NCBI GenBank assembly: GCA_013204545.1
Contig: JABMNN010000130.1
Coordinates: 1 to 32,935 of the forward strand
Source: Chloroflexota bacterium
Lineage (GTDB): Bacteria; Chloroflexota; Dehalococcoidia; Lucifugimonadales; Lucifugimonadaceae
Length of the DNA: 32,935 nucleotides
Direction of reading: 5' to 3'
Shown here: piece after piece, positions 1-8,651 of the stretch
Numbering within the stretch: position 1 is the first letter of the stretch
Layout of the letters: each line of letters begins with the position of its first letter
Made by a program: the position numbers and the translations under genes
The notes under the pieces: model-generated
Database searches by the model: none
What the model saw: only the letters and a program-made list of their open reading frames with translations
Told to the model about the DNA's origin: nothing

Positions 1-40
1 GAATCAGAATACGCCCGTCTTGGAGATAAATTCTGTCATA

Positions 41-1198
41 TCAGTGTGTGAGGCGACCGGACTTCATCCGGCGACTCTCTTCAGATGGTGAATCGACCAT
101 TCGACTAAGAACGCCCTTTGGAGATGTGCCAGCAAGCTTTGCAGCTTCGGCGATTAGAGTTATTCCGCCTACGAAATCGGATTTCGAGATGAACTCTGCC
201 TCGACTCCCGATTCACCGCGATTGTGCCACGCACCCAATGGAAATGCTGTTCCCGTAACTTTGTAACCAAAGGCTTTGAATGCCGATGCCTCACAGCCAC
301 CAGCACTCATAAGTTGTCGTTGTATTTTGAAATACGGGTTCGCCGATTTGATCTTCTGCGCGGCACTACCCAAATACGCTTCGGCTTCATAGTCAAACGT
401 TGCTGTTCTGTCACCAGTGCGAATTACCACACCTTCACCGATCTCAGCTCCCGGGAGAACCGAGCTCGTTTCGACCGATACTATGATGGTGTTCTTTGGA
501 AGCAAGTTGTTCTCCGCAGCAACTCGTGCACCAACCAAACCTACTTCTTCAGCCCGTGTGAATAGTCCATAAACATTGCCATCGGTAGGTGTTGTTGAGA
601 TCGATTCAAGGGCAGCGAGAATTGCAGCGCATCCTGCAAGATCGTCAGCAGCCCGCATATGGATTAGGTCATTTTCTACGAAGAAATCCGGCAGATCGGG
701 AACCACAGGTCGAGGAAGTTTCCCAAGATCAACATGTTCTGACAACTCGGCAAAAACGGTGTCAGTGCCAAGCCACCCAGCCGCCGCACGTGACTTTGGG
801 ACGTCGCCATCAACTGGTTTAGCTCCAGTAACAACTGCATTGATACGCTCGCCGTGTGCACCTATTACCAGAATTGGAGTACCTACTCTGCCAGCAGCAA
901 TACCAACGCTGCCAAGTATTTTGAGTGTTAGCTTTGAGCCATCCTGACTCACCACTTCGTATCCGGGATGATCGGTGTGGGCGACGAACGCTATGCCAGG
1001 GACATTTCGATTAGTCCCCGTTTTGGCAGCCAGAACATTGCCCCATTCGTCGATCGAAACATCGAACCCTGCATTTTTCGCACGCTCGGCAAGGTAATCA
1101 GCAGGTCCATCTTCCCAGTAAGAGGTAGCAGTAAACTTTCCCAGATCAGAAAGTATTTCGATGCCTGAAGATTCGATCCGGTCGGAGCCAGTTGTCAT
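41..1198 (-). CDS. M42-family metalloaminopeptidase-like hydrolase
   Basis: This 385-aa protein looks like a dinuclear-metal aminopeptidase of the M42 (glutamyl aminopeptidase/TET) type, within the M20/M28/M42 clan. Visible ligands and catalytic residues come in family order: H74-x-D76 in AHTDHPG, D185/D186 in AADDLAGC, the EE pair E217/E218 in RAEEVG, E243 in the SVETS strand, and H325 near the C-terminus in GAWHNRG. Residues 85-170 match the position of the lid domain inserted in M42 enzymes. No signal peptide is visible, so it is probably cytosolic. It is transcribed divergently from the dehydrogenase cluster, with 169 bp between the starts. The substrate is unknown; peptides or N-acyl compounds are possible. 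The family call is firm and the specificity is not. Confidence 0.85.
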   Translation of the reverse strand: MTTGSDRIESSGIEILSDLGKFTATSYWEDGPADYLAERAKNAGFDVSIDEWGNVLAAKTGTNRNVPGIAFVAHTDHPGYEVVSQDGSKLTLKILGSVGIAAGRVGTPILVIGAHGERINAVVTGAKPVDGDVPKSRAAAGWLGTDTVFAELSEHVDLGKLPRPVVPDLPDFFVENDLIHMRAADDLAGCAAILAALESISTTPTDGNVYGLFTRAEEVGLVGARVAAENNLLPKNTIIVSVETSSVLPGAEIGEGVVIRTGDRTATFDYEAEAYLGSAAQKIKSANPYFKIQRQLMSAGGCEASAFKAFGYKVTGTAFPLGAWHNRGESGVEAEFISKSDFVGGITLIAEAAKLAGTSPKGVLSRMVDSPSEESRRMKSGRLTH

Positions 1199-1367
1199 GA
1201 ATCGGAAACCAAGAATCAGCTAGTTGTTGAAGTATTACGATTTGAACGGTCAAAAGCATACGCACTGAAACGTGCCAAAGCGTCGCCCGAATCAACCAAC
1301 AGGTTCTACAATGCCCAAGTCCATATCGACCTATCCTAGTCGCAGTCTGAATTGAGATCGAATTACT

Positions 1368-2330
1368 ATGCCTGAGGTACTCGTGTTCGCTGGGCCTGCC
1401 ATGCCCTTGCTGGATATGGCAAATGACATGAAGCCGAGTGATTGGAATCTCCATATCCGCACTGGTGAATCATCTGTAGCCGCGGTCGCTGAAGCCGCTG
1501 GGATCGCTGATTTCATACTGGTATTCGGACATGGTGTTTCGGACGACGTTCTTCGGTTGGCAAAAAAGACCAAGCTTATTCAGCTTTGTTCCGCCGGATT
1601 TGACGGTATCAACCTCGGGATAGCTGGCGAAATGGGTATCCCGGTCGCCAACAATGGAGGCGCAAACGCCATCCCGGTCGCGGAGTTCGCCATCACCCTC
1701 GCACTTTCGACGATTCGGCACTTAATTATCACCGTGGCCGACACTCGTGCCGGCGATTGGATGCGTCCGGAAGTCGATGGTCGTGACTCGCACGAGCTGT
1801 TCGAAGCGACCGTTGGAATTATCGGTGCAGGGCGAATAGGAAGCACCGTAGCGGGAATGCTTCGTGGGTTCGAAACGACCACTCTTTACACCGATAAAGT
1901 TCGAAGCGAAAAGGCCGAAAGCTACGGTGCTGCGAGAGTCGAACTCGATGAACTTCTCGAACGATCCGACATCGTCACGTTACACACACCTCTCGATAAC
2001 AGCACACGGGGCTTGATCGGTGAACGTGAATTACGTCTAATGAAAAACACGGCTGTGCTTATAAACACTTGCCGTGGGCCAGTTATCGATGAAAAGGCGT
2101 TACATAAGGCACTCGAAGGGGGCAAAATTTGGGGAGCGGGTTTGGACGTATTCGAACAGGAACCAGTCGATCCAAACAACCCGCTACTCAAGCTTGATAA
2201 CGTCATAGTCGCTCCGCATATCGCCGGGAAGAGTTACGAAAGCTATCCGAGAAGAGTACGATTCGCCTTCGAAAACATGATGAGAGTTTGGGAAGGCGGT
2301 ACGCCGCAGAGCATCGTCAAACCCGAATAG
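1368..2330 (+). CDS. D-2-hydroxyacid dehydrogenase, paralogue 1
   Basis: This is an NAD(P)-dependent D-isomer-specific 2-hydroxyacid dehydrogenase of 320 aa, which interconverts 2-keto and D-2-hydroxy acids. The Rossmann motif GAGRIG lies at residues 153-158. The catalytic triad is visible: R236 in NTCRGPV, E265 in FEQEPVDP and H284 in APHIAG. The two-lobe layout (residues 1-100 and 285-320 catalytic, 101-284 nucleotide binding) is standard. It is the first of three tandem paralogues sharing the FEQEPVDP block. The ATG has only a weak upstream purine run. The protein is shorter at the N-terminus than its two neighbours. The substrate cannot be read from sequence; glyoxylate, hydroxypyruvate or phosphoglycerate-like acids are all possible. 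Confidence 0.9.
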   Translation: MPEVLVFAGPAMPLLDMANDMKPSDWNLHIRTGESSVAAVAEAAGIADFILVFGHGVSDDVLRLAKKTKLIQLCSAGFDGINLGIAGEMGIPVANNGGANAIPVAEFAITLALSTIRHLIITVADTRAGDWMRPEVDGRDSHELFEATVGIIGAGRIGSTVAGMLRGFETTTLYTDKVRSEKAESYGAARVELDELLERSDIVTLHTPLDNSTRGLIGERELRLMKNTAVLINTCRGPVIDEKALHKALEGGKIWGAGLDVFEQEPVDPNNPLLKLDNVIVAPHIAGKSYESYPRRVRFAFENMMRVWEGGTPQSIVKPE

Positions 2331-2375
2331 TAAAAATAGATTTTATTACCAGTTACTGAGAACAATTACAGACCT

Positions 2376-3449
2376 ATGAGCCCAAACGCAAAAGATATTC
2401 GAGTTCTATATTTGGGGCCTAAGAGCCGACCGGGCGTGTACACGTCGGATCTAGAGCAACAGAGCAAGGCAGCCAAAGAAATGGGCGCTGAGTTTGTCAT
2501 ATACGACGGCGACAGCGACGGAGAACTGATCGAGGCGTTAAAAGATGCCGACGTCGCGATGAGTCAGGGCCATGGAATAAACCCGGACCTATTCATCCAC
2601 ATGGGCAACAACGGTCGCTGCAAAGGTTTGGTGTCGTTTGGCCACGGTTACGACGGAATGAACCTTAACGCTGCTGTCGAGAATGGCGTCATCCTTGCCA
2701 ACACGGCGTCCTTCGGCACAGAAGAAGTAAGCAACCAGACTATGATGCACTTCCTTGTATGTTCACGAAAATTCGTACTACACGACAAGCTGGTAAAAAA
2801 TGGCACATGGACTCGCGAACATCTCGCACCAATGGGTCACATCACCGGTCAGACATTCGGCATCATCGGACTTGGCGACATAGGCCGAACCGTAGCACGA
2901 AAAGCCCGAGCATTCGGCATGAACGTGATTGGCTACGATCCATTTGTTTCCTCTTGGGATGCAAAGGAATACGGCGTCGAGATGGTAGGAACTCCAGAAG
3001 AAATTGCCAGGCGATCAGACTACATTTCACCTCATACATATCTGACTCCTAAAACCCACCACATGATCAACGCAAAGTTCTTCGATCTGATGAAGTCAAC
3101 TGCTTACTTGATCAACTGTTCACGTGGTCCAGTCGTTGATGAAAATGCGCTGATCGAAGCACTGCAGCAGAAGAAAATTGCAGGAGCGGGTCTCGATGTG
3201 TTCGAGCAAGAGCCAGTCGATCCAAACAACCCACTTTTGAAGATGGACAACGTATCTGTCACCAATCACTACGCTTCCTACAGCGAATTAGCGTGGAGTA
3301 GGGCGAATACCCAACTTGGTGAAGAGGCGATGCGAATAGCCCTTGGCTACTGGCCAATGTCACTTATCAACCCAGATGTGCGAAGCACAGTCGAACCACG
3401 TAACTGGGCAGTTAACTGGGAGGTCATGCTTGCCGAACAGGGCAAGTAG
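2376..3449 (+). CDS. D-2-hydroxyacid dehydrogenase, paralogue 2
   Basis: This is a 357-aa member of the same dehydrogenase family, starting 45 bp after paralogue 1 on the same strand and so probably cotranscribed. The NAD-binding motif GLGDIG is at residues 165-170, followed by an acidic residue (D188) at the end of beta2, which favours NAD over NADP. Catalytic R250 (NCSRGPV), E279 (FEQEP) and H298 (TNHYAS) are all present. The usual small residue pair after the catalytic histidine is replaced by Tyr-Ala, and the C-terminal tail is longer than in paralogue 1. These differences suggest a different substrate for this copy. No promoter or terminator is evident in the 45-bp gap before it. Confidence 0.9.
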   Translation: MSPNAKDIRVLYLGPKSRPGVYTSDLEQQSKAAKEMGAEFVIYDGDSDGELIEALKDADVAMSQGHGINPDLFIHMGNNGRCKGLVSFGHGYDGMNLNAAVENGVILANTASFGTEEVSNQTMMHFLVCSRKFVLHDKLVKNGTWTREHLAPMGHITGQTFGIIGLGDIGRTVARKARAFGMNVIGYDPFVSSWDAKEYGVEMVGTPEEIARRSDYISPHTYLTPKTHHMINAKFFDLMKSTAYLINCSRGPVVDENALIEALQQKKIAGAGLDVFEQEPVDPNNPLLKMDNVSVTNHYASYSELAWSRANTQLGEEAMRIALGYWPMSLINPDVRSTVEPRNWAVNWEVMLAEQGK

Positions 3450-3525
3450 TTAACCCTTTCCTTTCGGGCTTTGATCAACAGATCCAGCCACAACTGTTCA
3501 AGTTTATTTTTGGAGTAATTATCAA

Positions 3526-4569
3526 ATGGCAAAGCAAAGAGTTGTAGTACTCGGGCCAACAACAGACGACCCGCTGTATCACGAACGTGCGGAGATGGCC
3601 GATCTAGATGTGGAATTTATTCAAGAGTCGCCTCAGTCTGAAGGTGAAGCGATCGAGGCTGTACGCGGTGCCGACGCGATCATGATGAAAGGTGGCTGGG
3701 GTACCGAACAGGTTATTCGAGCTGCGGACAAGGCAAAAGTGCTTGCCGTCTACTCGCACGGTTTCAATCACATCGATGTTGAAACTGCGACCGATATGGG
3801 AATCATCGTCACGAACGGTGCTGGTATGTGTGCGGAAGAGGTTTCCAACCAGGCTGTAACGATGGCTTTGGCACTAAACCGTCAAGTTGTGCAAACAACG
3901 AATCAGCTACGAAATACAGGTAGCTGGGATCGATCAGAATTCTTACCGATCGAGGCAATCGATGAGCAAACTCTGGGAATTGTCGGATTCGGAAATATCG
4001 GCAGGCAGGTCGCACGCAAACTCGGTCAGGGATGGCGAATGGAGACACTCGTATTCGACCCTTATGTAGCACCATGGATCATCAGCGAATACGGTGTTGA
4101 GCAAGTATTCGAACTCAACGAACTGTGCGAACGCTCTGACTACATCATTGTGGTTGTTCCACTAAACACTGAAACATTTCACATGATCGGTGCTGAACAG
4201 TTCGACCACATGAAGAAATCTGCCTATTTCATCAACGTGTGTCGTGGTTCGGTAACGGACGAGCCAGCGATGATCGCGGCTCTCCAAGCTGGCAAGATTC
4301 GTGGAGCCGGACTTGATGTATTCGAGCAGGAACCAGTCGATCCAGCGAACCCACTTCTCCAGATGGAGAACGTGATCACCGCTATGCATATCGCCGGTAC
4401 TTCCACTCGCTCAGCATGGCTTTCGAAGCAGCGAGCGGCACAACAAGTCGCTGCGGTACTGCGGGGTCAGTGGCCATCTGCTGGACAAAACCCTGAAGTG
4501 ACCTCAAAACTGGAAGAAAAGATGCGAATGAAAGGAACGGCAGGACTCATCAATGGTCACGGTGATTAG
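3526..4569 (+). CDS. D-2-hydroxyacid dehydrogenase, paralogue 3
   Basis: This is the third tandem dehydrogenase (347 aa). Its ATG is preceded by a GGAG-type ribosome binding site about 10 nt upstream, the best in the cluster. The cofactor motif GFGNIG is at residues 154-159 with D178 at the end of beta2. Catalytic residues are R240 (NVCRGSV), E269 (FEQEPVDP) and H288 (AMHIAG). By eye it is closer to paralogue 2 than to paralogue 1 in the N-terminal lobe: both have a HG(F/Y) block followed by EEVSNQ near residue 105. A strong intrinsic terminator follows its stop codon, so the three genes look like one transcription unit. The substrate is unknown. Confidence 0.9.
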   Translation: MAKQRVVVLGPTTDDPLYHERAEMADLDVEFIQESPQSEGEAIEAVRGADAIMMKGGWGTEQVIRAADKAKVLAVYSHGFNHIDVETATDMGIIVTNGAGMCAEEVSNQAVTMALALNRQVVQTTNQLRNTGSWDRSEFLPIEAIDEQTLGIVGFGNIGRQVARKLGQGWRMETLVFDPYVAPWIISEYGVEQVFELNELCERSDYIIVVVPLNTETFHMIGAEQFDHMKKSAYFINVCRGSVTDEPAMIAALQAGKIRGAGLDVFEQEPVDPANPLLQMENVITAMHIAGTSTRSAWLSKQRAAQQVAAVLRGQWPSAGQNPEVTSKLEEKMRMKGTAGLINGHGD

Positions 4570-4596
4570 CTCAATCGATTAGTTCGATTTCTAACA

Positions 4597-4635
4597 ATGG
4601 GCGGGGTCTGAGGTTTCAGGCACCGTCCATTTTTT
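4597..4635 (+). terminator. Rho-independent terminator after the dehydrogenase cluster
   Basis: Arms at 4597-4610 and 4617-4630 form a 14-bp stem with one mismatch and two G-U pairs around a 6-nt loop, followed directly by a run of six T (4630-4635). It lies 28 nt after the third dehydrogenase stop codon. It separates that transcript from the M81 gene. Confidence 0.85.
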
Positions 4636-4712
4636 AGTCGGCTACGATGTCGTCTCTGCACAAAATTGAATCGTCAATCCACCGTATTGCTCATACATTG
4701 ATCACTAAAGCC

Positions 4713-6257
4713 ATGACTAAAAAACTCCGTATCGCAACTCTCGGTATTCACCACGAGACGAACACGTTCGCCAGTAACAAGACCACTATGGGCGATTTCA
4801 AACGCTCGGGTCTTCAAACGTATGCCGTGCAACGTGGGCAGCAGTACTACGACATGCACGCTCAGTCGCAGACTTCTATGGCTGGGTTTATTCAAGCGTC
4901 GAAAAGACTTGATTTCGAGCTGGTCCCGTTGCTTTTTGCTGCCACTGATCCGGCAGGCATCATAGACAAGGAAGTTTTCGACACACTTGGCGGTGAAGCA
5001 CTGGATATGCTGCGTGACCAGGGTCCGTTCGATGGCGTTCTACTGAACCAGATGGGAGCCGCTGTATCCGAAGAATACCCGGACATGGACGGTGAATTGG
5101 CACGGCGTGTGAGAGAAATCGTCGGTAGTGGCGTACCGGTTGCAATGACTCTCGATCTCCATGCCAATGTATCGCAGCAGATGGCTATCGAGACAGATGC
5201 ACTCGTTATCTACAAGACCAACCCCCACACTGATGCAGCACAGAGAGCACATGATGCCTGTGATCTTGTAGTTCGAATGGCAACAGAGAATTGGCGACCT
5301 GCCAAGTGGCTCGAACAACCTCCTATGGTCGTAGGAATTTTCCAGCACGATACCCGTGACATGCCGATGAAAGCGGTAATCGACGATCTGGAAACGGTCT
5401 TGAAACAGCCGGGTATCGTGGGAGGTTCAATTGGCGAGGGCTATCCGTGGTCTGACGTCTACGAAAACGGGCTCGTCTGCTACGTGCTGCATGAAGACTC
5501 GCTGGACGAGGCCAAGAAGGCTGCACGGTGGATTGCCGATCGAGCGTGGGCCAATCGCAAAGAGCTTTATGAACCAATCGGACCGATACCATCTCAGGCG
5601 GTCGAATATGCTCTGAGGAAGGCAGCGAACAAGGCAGTTGATGCCGGACCAATCGTGCTGTTGGACGTCGGTGACAATATCGGAGCTGGAAGCTCTGGCG
5701 ACAGCACGTTCTTATTAGCCGAGGCGATAAAGCAAGGGGCTTCGTCGTGGCTCCAAACGATTCGTGATACCGAAGCAATTGGAGCGTGTCTAATTGCTGG
5801 TGTTGGTGCCACCATTACGGTGAAAGTCGGCGGTAAAACCGATTCACTGCACGGCGAGCCAGTAGAACTTACTGGTCGCATCACTCGAATGTCAGATGGT
5901 CGTTTCGAGGACACAGGGACGGTTCACGCCGGTTGGAGATTTTTCGACGGTGGAACTACTGTGGTTATCGAATCGCAAGAAGGCCCGACAGTAGCACTCG
6001 TCACAAGTAGGGTCGGGAATATGAGTCGTGAGCAGTTCTATTCGTTAGGTTACCGGCCTGAAGACTTCGACATCGTGGTCGCTAAGGGAGTGGTTTCACC
6101 TCGACCGGCTTACCAACCAATAGCAAGCGAACTGGTTACGGTAAATTCGCCCGGAGCAACGTCGGCAGACATGGCAAACTTCGAGTACAAACATGTTCGG
6201 AAGTCGTTGTATCCTCTGGATATCGATGCAAAGTACACACACGACAGCAGCGACTAA
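4713..6257 (+). CDS. M81 family (MlrC-like) metallohydrolase
   Basis: This protein resembles MlrC, the zinc hydrolase of microcystin breakdown, and the wider M81 family, whose substrates are mostly unknown. The N-terminal M81 domain begins with GIHHETNTF (E15). D148 and H150 (DLHANVS) and H172 (NPHTD) have the spacing I recall for the MlrC metal ligands (+2, +22). The C-terminal MlrC_C domain carries GDNIGAGSSGDST around residues 321-333. The reading frame is open back to an ATG at 4647. I prefer 4713 because homology begins there and 4647 lies only 12 nt after the terminator; this gives 514 aa. Where the family usually reads LHGAM, this protein has NQMGAA, so the expected His is Met114. Its stop overlaps the convergent downstream gene by 4 bp. 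Confidence 0.85.
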   Translation: MTKKLRIATLGIHHETNTFASNKTTMGDFKRSGLQTYAVQRGQQYYDMHAQSQTSMAGFIQASKRLDFELVPLLFAATDPAGIIDKEVFDTLGGEALDMLRDQGPFDGVLLNQMGAAVSEEYPDMDGELARRVREIVGSGVPVAMTLDLHANVSQQMAIETDALVIYKTNPHTDAAQRAHDACDLVVRMATENWRPAKWLEQPPMVVGIFQHDTRDMPMKAVIDDLETVLKQPGIVGGSIGEGYPWSDVYENGLVCYVLHEDSLDEAKKAARWIADRAWANRKELYEPIGPIPSQAVEYALRKAANKAVDAGPIVLLDVGDNIGAGSSGDSTFLLAEAIKQGASSWLQTIRDTEAIGACLIAGVGATITVKVGGKTDSLHGEPVELTGRITRMSDGRFEDTGTVHAGWRFFDGGTTVVIESQEGPTVALVTSRVGNMSREQFYSLGYRPEDFDIVVAKGVVSPRPAYQPIASELVTVNSPGATSADMANFEYKHVRKSLYPLDIDAKYTHDSSD

Positions 6258-6958
6258 GTCACATATTTGTCGTTTTCGAGTATTGCAGCGACCGGCTCCC
6301 AGCCGTTCATCCACGACTCACTGCTAACGTACTCGAATAGCACCCGAACTTCATCTTCGGTCAACTCAGCACGCCAGTTGATAGTACGGGGAGATTTTCC
6401 GTCGATGGTCAATCGAATAGTATCGTCAACCTCTATTCGGTACTCCACCCCCTTGTAAAGGTGTTCAGCCTTTCGCTTATCGATACCAAGATCTCTAACC
6501 GAAAAAGTGTGCTTGCTCTCATGGTCCCAAGCGAGTCTAACCCGCTGCAATCCCATTTTGAATTTGCTGACCTTATACCAGATTTCCATGTCGGCACGAC
6601 CGAAAATATATGGCAGGCGTAGATCAGGATCAGAAAGCAACCATTCGTTCCGGGTCAGACTGATTTTGAGACCGGTCACAGAGTCACCGATGTAGCGAAG
6701 ACTTAGATGTTTGACGATGCCATTTTCGAAGTGAGTGACGTCGAGTGAATTCTCACCGAGCCCCCACTCTTGGTCACGCCATATGCTTGAAGCGACGCCG
6801 TCCTTAAGAACAAGTTTGTGGTTCAGTCTGCGAAATTCATCATCTTCCACCACATTTCGGATGTCCAGCGAACCACGATGTTCACGTCCGAACTTCGTGT
6901 TACGAAACGGGATTATGGCACGTTCGTAGTACTGATCTAATAGAGATTCGACTGACAT
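6254..6958 (-). CDS. Unrecognised 234-aa protein
   Basis: I do not recognise this protein. It is soluble-looking, with no signal peptide or membrane segment, and is rich in charged residues and in alternating beta-type segments (for example around residues 60-130 and 170-200), suggesting a beta-rich lipocalin-like or all-beta fold. The N-terminal 40 residues are more helical. The frame extends to a TTG at 6988, but the ATG at 6958 has a purine-rich GAAGAAAA stretch upstream and is preferred. It lies downstream of the CehA-like gene on the same strand, but a terminator lies between them, so it may have its own promoter. It ends tail-to-tail with the M81 gene, overlapping by 4 bp. Confidence 0.65.
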   Translation of the reverse strand: MSVESLLDQYYERAIIPFRNTKFGREHRGSLDIRNVVEDDEFRRLNHKLVLKDGVASSIWRDQEWGLGENSLDVTHFENGIVKHLSLRYIGDSVTGLKISLTRNEWLLSDPDLRLPYIFGRADMEIWYKVSKFKMGLQRVRLAWDHESKHTFSVRDLGIDKRKAEHLYKGVEYRIEVDDTIRLTIDGKSPRTINWRAELTEDEVRVLFEYVSSESWMNGWEPVAAILENDKYVT

Positions 6959-7000
6959 ATTTTCTTCAAACTCGGACTTACTTGGCAAGGTTTCGGGGAT

Positions 7001-7038
7001 AAAACAACCCGAGCGAGTCTACCCGCTAGTTCGCTTGG
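7001..7038 (-). terminator. Intrinsic terminator after the CehA-like gene
   Basis: Read on the minus strand, arms at 7038-7031 and 7016-7009 form an 8-bp stem with one G-U pair and a 14-nt loop, followed by GTTGTTTTATC, a U-rich tail in RNA. It begins about 22 nt after the stop codon of the metallohydrolase. It would insulate that gene from the 234-aa protein gene. Confidence 0.6.
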
Positions 7039-7059
7039 TCGGTGATGTTATCGAACCGT

Positions 7060-8505
7060 TCAGGTCAGTTTGCGGTACCAATCTTGACCTTGTTTGAATA
7101 AGTCGACGACCTCTTTTCGTTGAGAGTCTGAGTAGAAGCGACCTTTAGTTTTAACCCAGTTAATACCTTCGTTAATTTGATTCGTGAAATAAGTTGCCGA
7201 TTCAACACTCGCGTCCGACTGCGCGCCGACACCTCTGAGATACACAGGGCTCGTGTGTGCCCAAATCGGTTGATTGAACGAATCGCGAGAACCTGAGCCC
7301 AAACGCGCTCCAATCCAACCATCGAATTCAGCGATTAGTTCGGTTTCGATATGTCCAGTTTTTACGCCCTCGGGGAAGTCGCGTCGAGCCACGACTCGAC
7401 CGTTGGATATGATTTCGACCCGCTCGACAGCGTGGTGCGAACTCCAGTTCGCATGAATCGGAATTCGGGCGCCCTTTTCGACTTCAATCGTCCCGCCGGG
7501 CTCCTGCCCGGCAACTGACAAAAACAGCGCGGGACCATTCGTGATAAAAGTTCGACCGCTGCGAATCCCGTCGAGCCACGATTCGTAAGCGAATCCTCCG
7601 TTAGTCTGCGAATAGACGCGGTTGGCAGAACTAACAAACCAATCGGAGCCGGTCGACACTGGCATTTTGATTCCGGTATTGAGCATGTGATACCAGTAGA
7701 GATATTCGATATCGGTCCAGAACGGATCGAACAGGTTCATCGCATGAACCTTGCCGAGGGCTGCCGCAACCGGAGCCTCCATACCCTGACCATTGTGGCA
7801 CCAGATGACAAGACCACCTTGATCATTTGCTTGATCACAGGCGTAGCTGAGTGGCGGATAGTCGGGATCGAACTGGTCGATGATGAGGCCGCGACTAATA
7901 GGATCGACCTGATTTCGTATGTTCAGTAGCATCACGTGCCCGTAGCCGATTTTGAAAGGGTCAGATGGATCGTGGTTATGCCGTGTTTCTTCGCCGCTCT
8001 GAACGTGGTGATGTGTGTCGGTGTACTCGGTCAACACACCTGTCGGGTATTTGTTAGTTGCATAGTCGAGATCCCACCGCTTGAGGATCGACACAGCGGT
8101 CATTCGCAGGTCTTCAACCCGAGAGTCGTACGCCAATCGACGATCAGGATCGGTTTCTTTCTCGTCGTAGTGGATGTGCGTGTTGCCGGGGTGCCAGCCT
8201 CGATCTGGAAGGTCGGACCATCGTTCAAGCTGGATATCGATCGACGAATCTGAAGAACCATCGACTTCGATGGTCCCTTCCCATGGCGTGAACTCCGTTC
8301 CACGTTCTACAAGAACTCGGTGGTACCCGCGAGTAGTGTCGAGCGAAAATTGACCATCGCTGTAGAAGAATGGCTCGCCTGATCCGACCTTCCACATAGC
8401 GTCAGGAGGAGCGACGTTCGCACCATTTGGAGCCAGCACCTGAACACGAGCCTGAACGATTTCACCTGTTTTGGCATCTCTTATCTCGCCTATGATCTTC
8501 GGCAT
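7060..8505 (-). CDS. CehA/McbA-family metallohydrolase
   Basis: This 481-aa protein resembles the PHP-like metal-dependent hydrolases that include carbaryl hydrolases CehA and McbA. Members usually cleave ester or related bonds, but most are uncharacterised. Residues 1-95 look like a carboxypeptidase-regulatory-type beta sandwich (GEIRDAKTGE, repeated beta strands). The hydrolase domain starts at the WHPGNTHIHYD motif (H105, H110, H112, D114). Further likely ligands are H190 (GYGHV), H237 (WCHNGQG) and D288 (STGSDW). No signal peptide is seen. The ATG has a good AAAGGA ribosome binding site about 6 nt upstream. It is divergent from the cupin gene with 146 bp between the starts. The true substrate is unknown, and carbamate pesticides should not be assumed. 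Confidence 0.8.
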   Translation of the reverse strand: MPKIIGEIRDAKTGEIVQARVQVLAPNGANVAPPDAMWKVGSGEPFFYSDGQFSLDTTRGYHRVLVERGTEFTPWEGTIEVDGSSDSSIDIQLERWSDLPDRGWHPGNTHIHYDEKETDPDRRLAYDSRVEDLRMTAVSILKRWDLDYATNKYPTGVLTEYTDTHHHVQSGEETRHNHDPSDPFKIGYGHVMLLNIRNQVDPISRGLIIDQFDPDYPPLSYACDQANDQGGLVIWCHNGQGMEAPVAAALGKVHAMNLFDPFWTDIEYLYWYHMLNTGIKMPVSTGSDWFVSSANRVYSQTNGGFAYESWLDGIRSGRTFITNGPALFLSVAGQEPGGTIEVEKGARIPIHANWSSHHAVERVEIISNGRVVARRDFPEGVKTGHIETELIAEFDGWIGARLGSGSRDSFNQPIWAHTSPVYLRGVGAQSDASVESATYFTNQINEGINWVKTKGRFYSDSQRKEVVDLFKQGQDWYRKLT

Positions 8506-8651
8506 ATCGTTCCTTTGTTGGCCGTTGCGGGCTTTGATTTAAGCTCCGCTCGCCACAAGTGGCTGTGATCGTGCTACGTTAGCCTCAACACGAAATTTGA
8601 GCAACAAGCTCAGAAGTTGATTTCATCTTTCTGTTCCATTGGAGAATTACA

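Noticed and set aside
4647-4712. Earlier ATG for the M81 protein
   Set aside because: It begins only 12 nt after an intrinsic terminator, lacks a ribosome binding site, and adds 22 residues with no family match.
7060-8505. Calling the CehA-like protein a carbaryl hydrolase
   Set aside because: Only family-level motifs are visible. The family is broad, and no accompanying naphthol-degradation genes are present.
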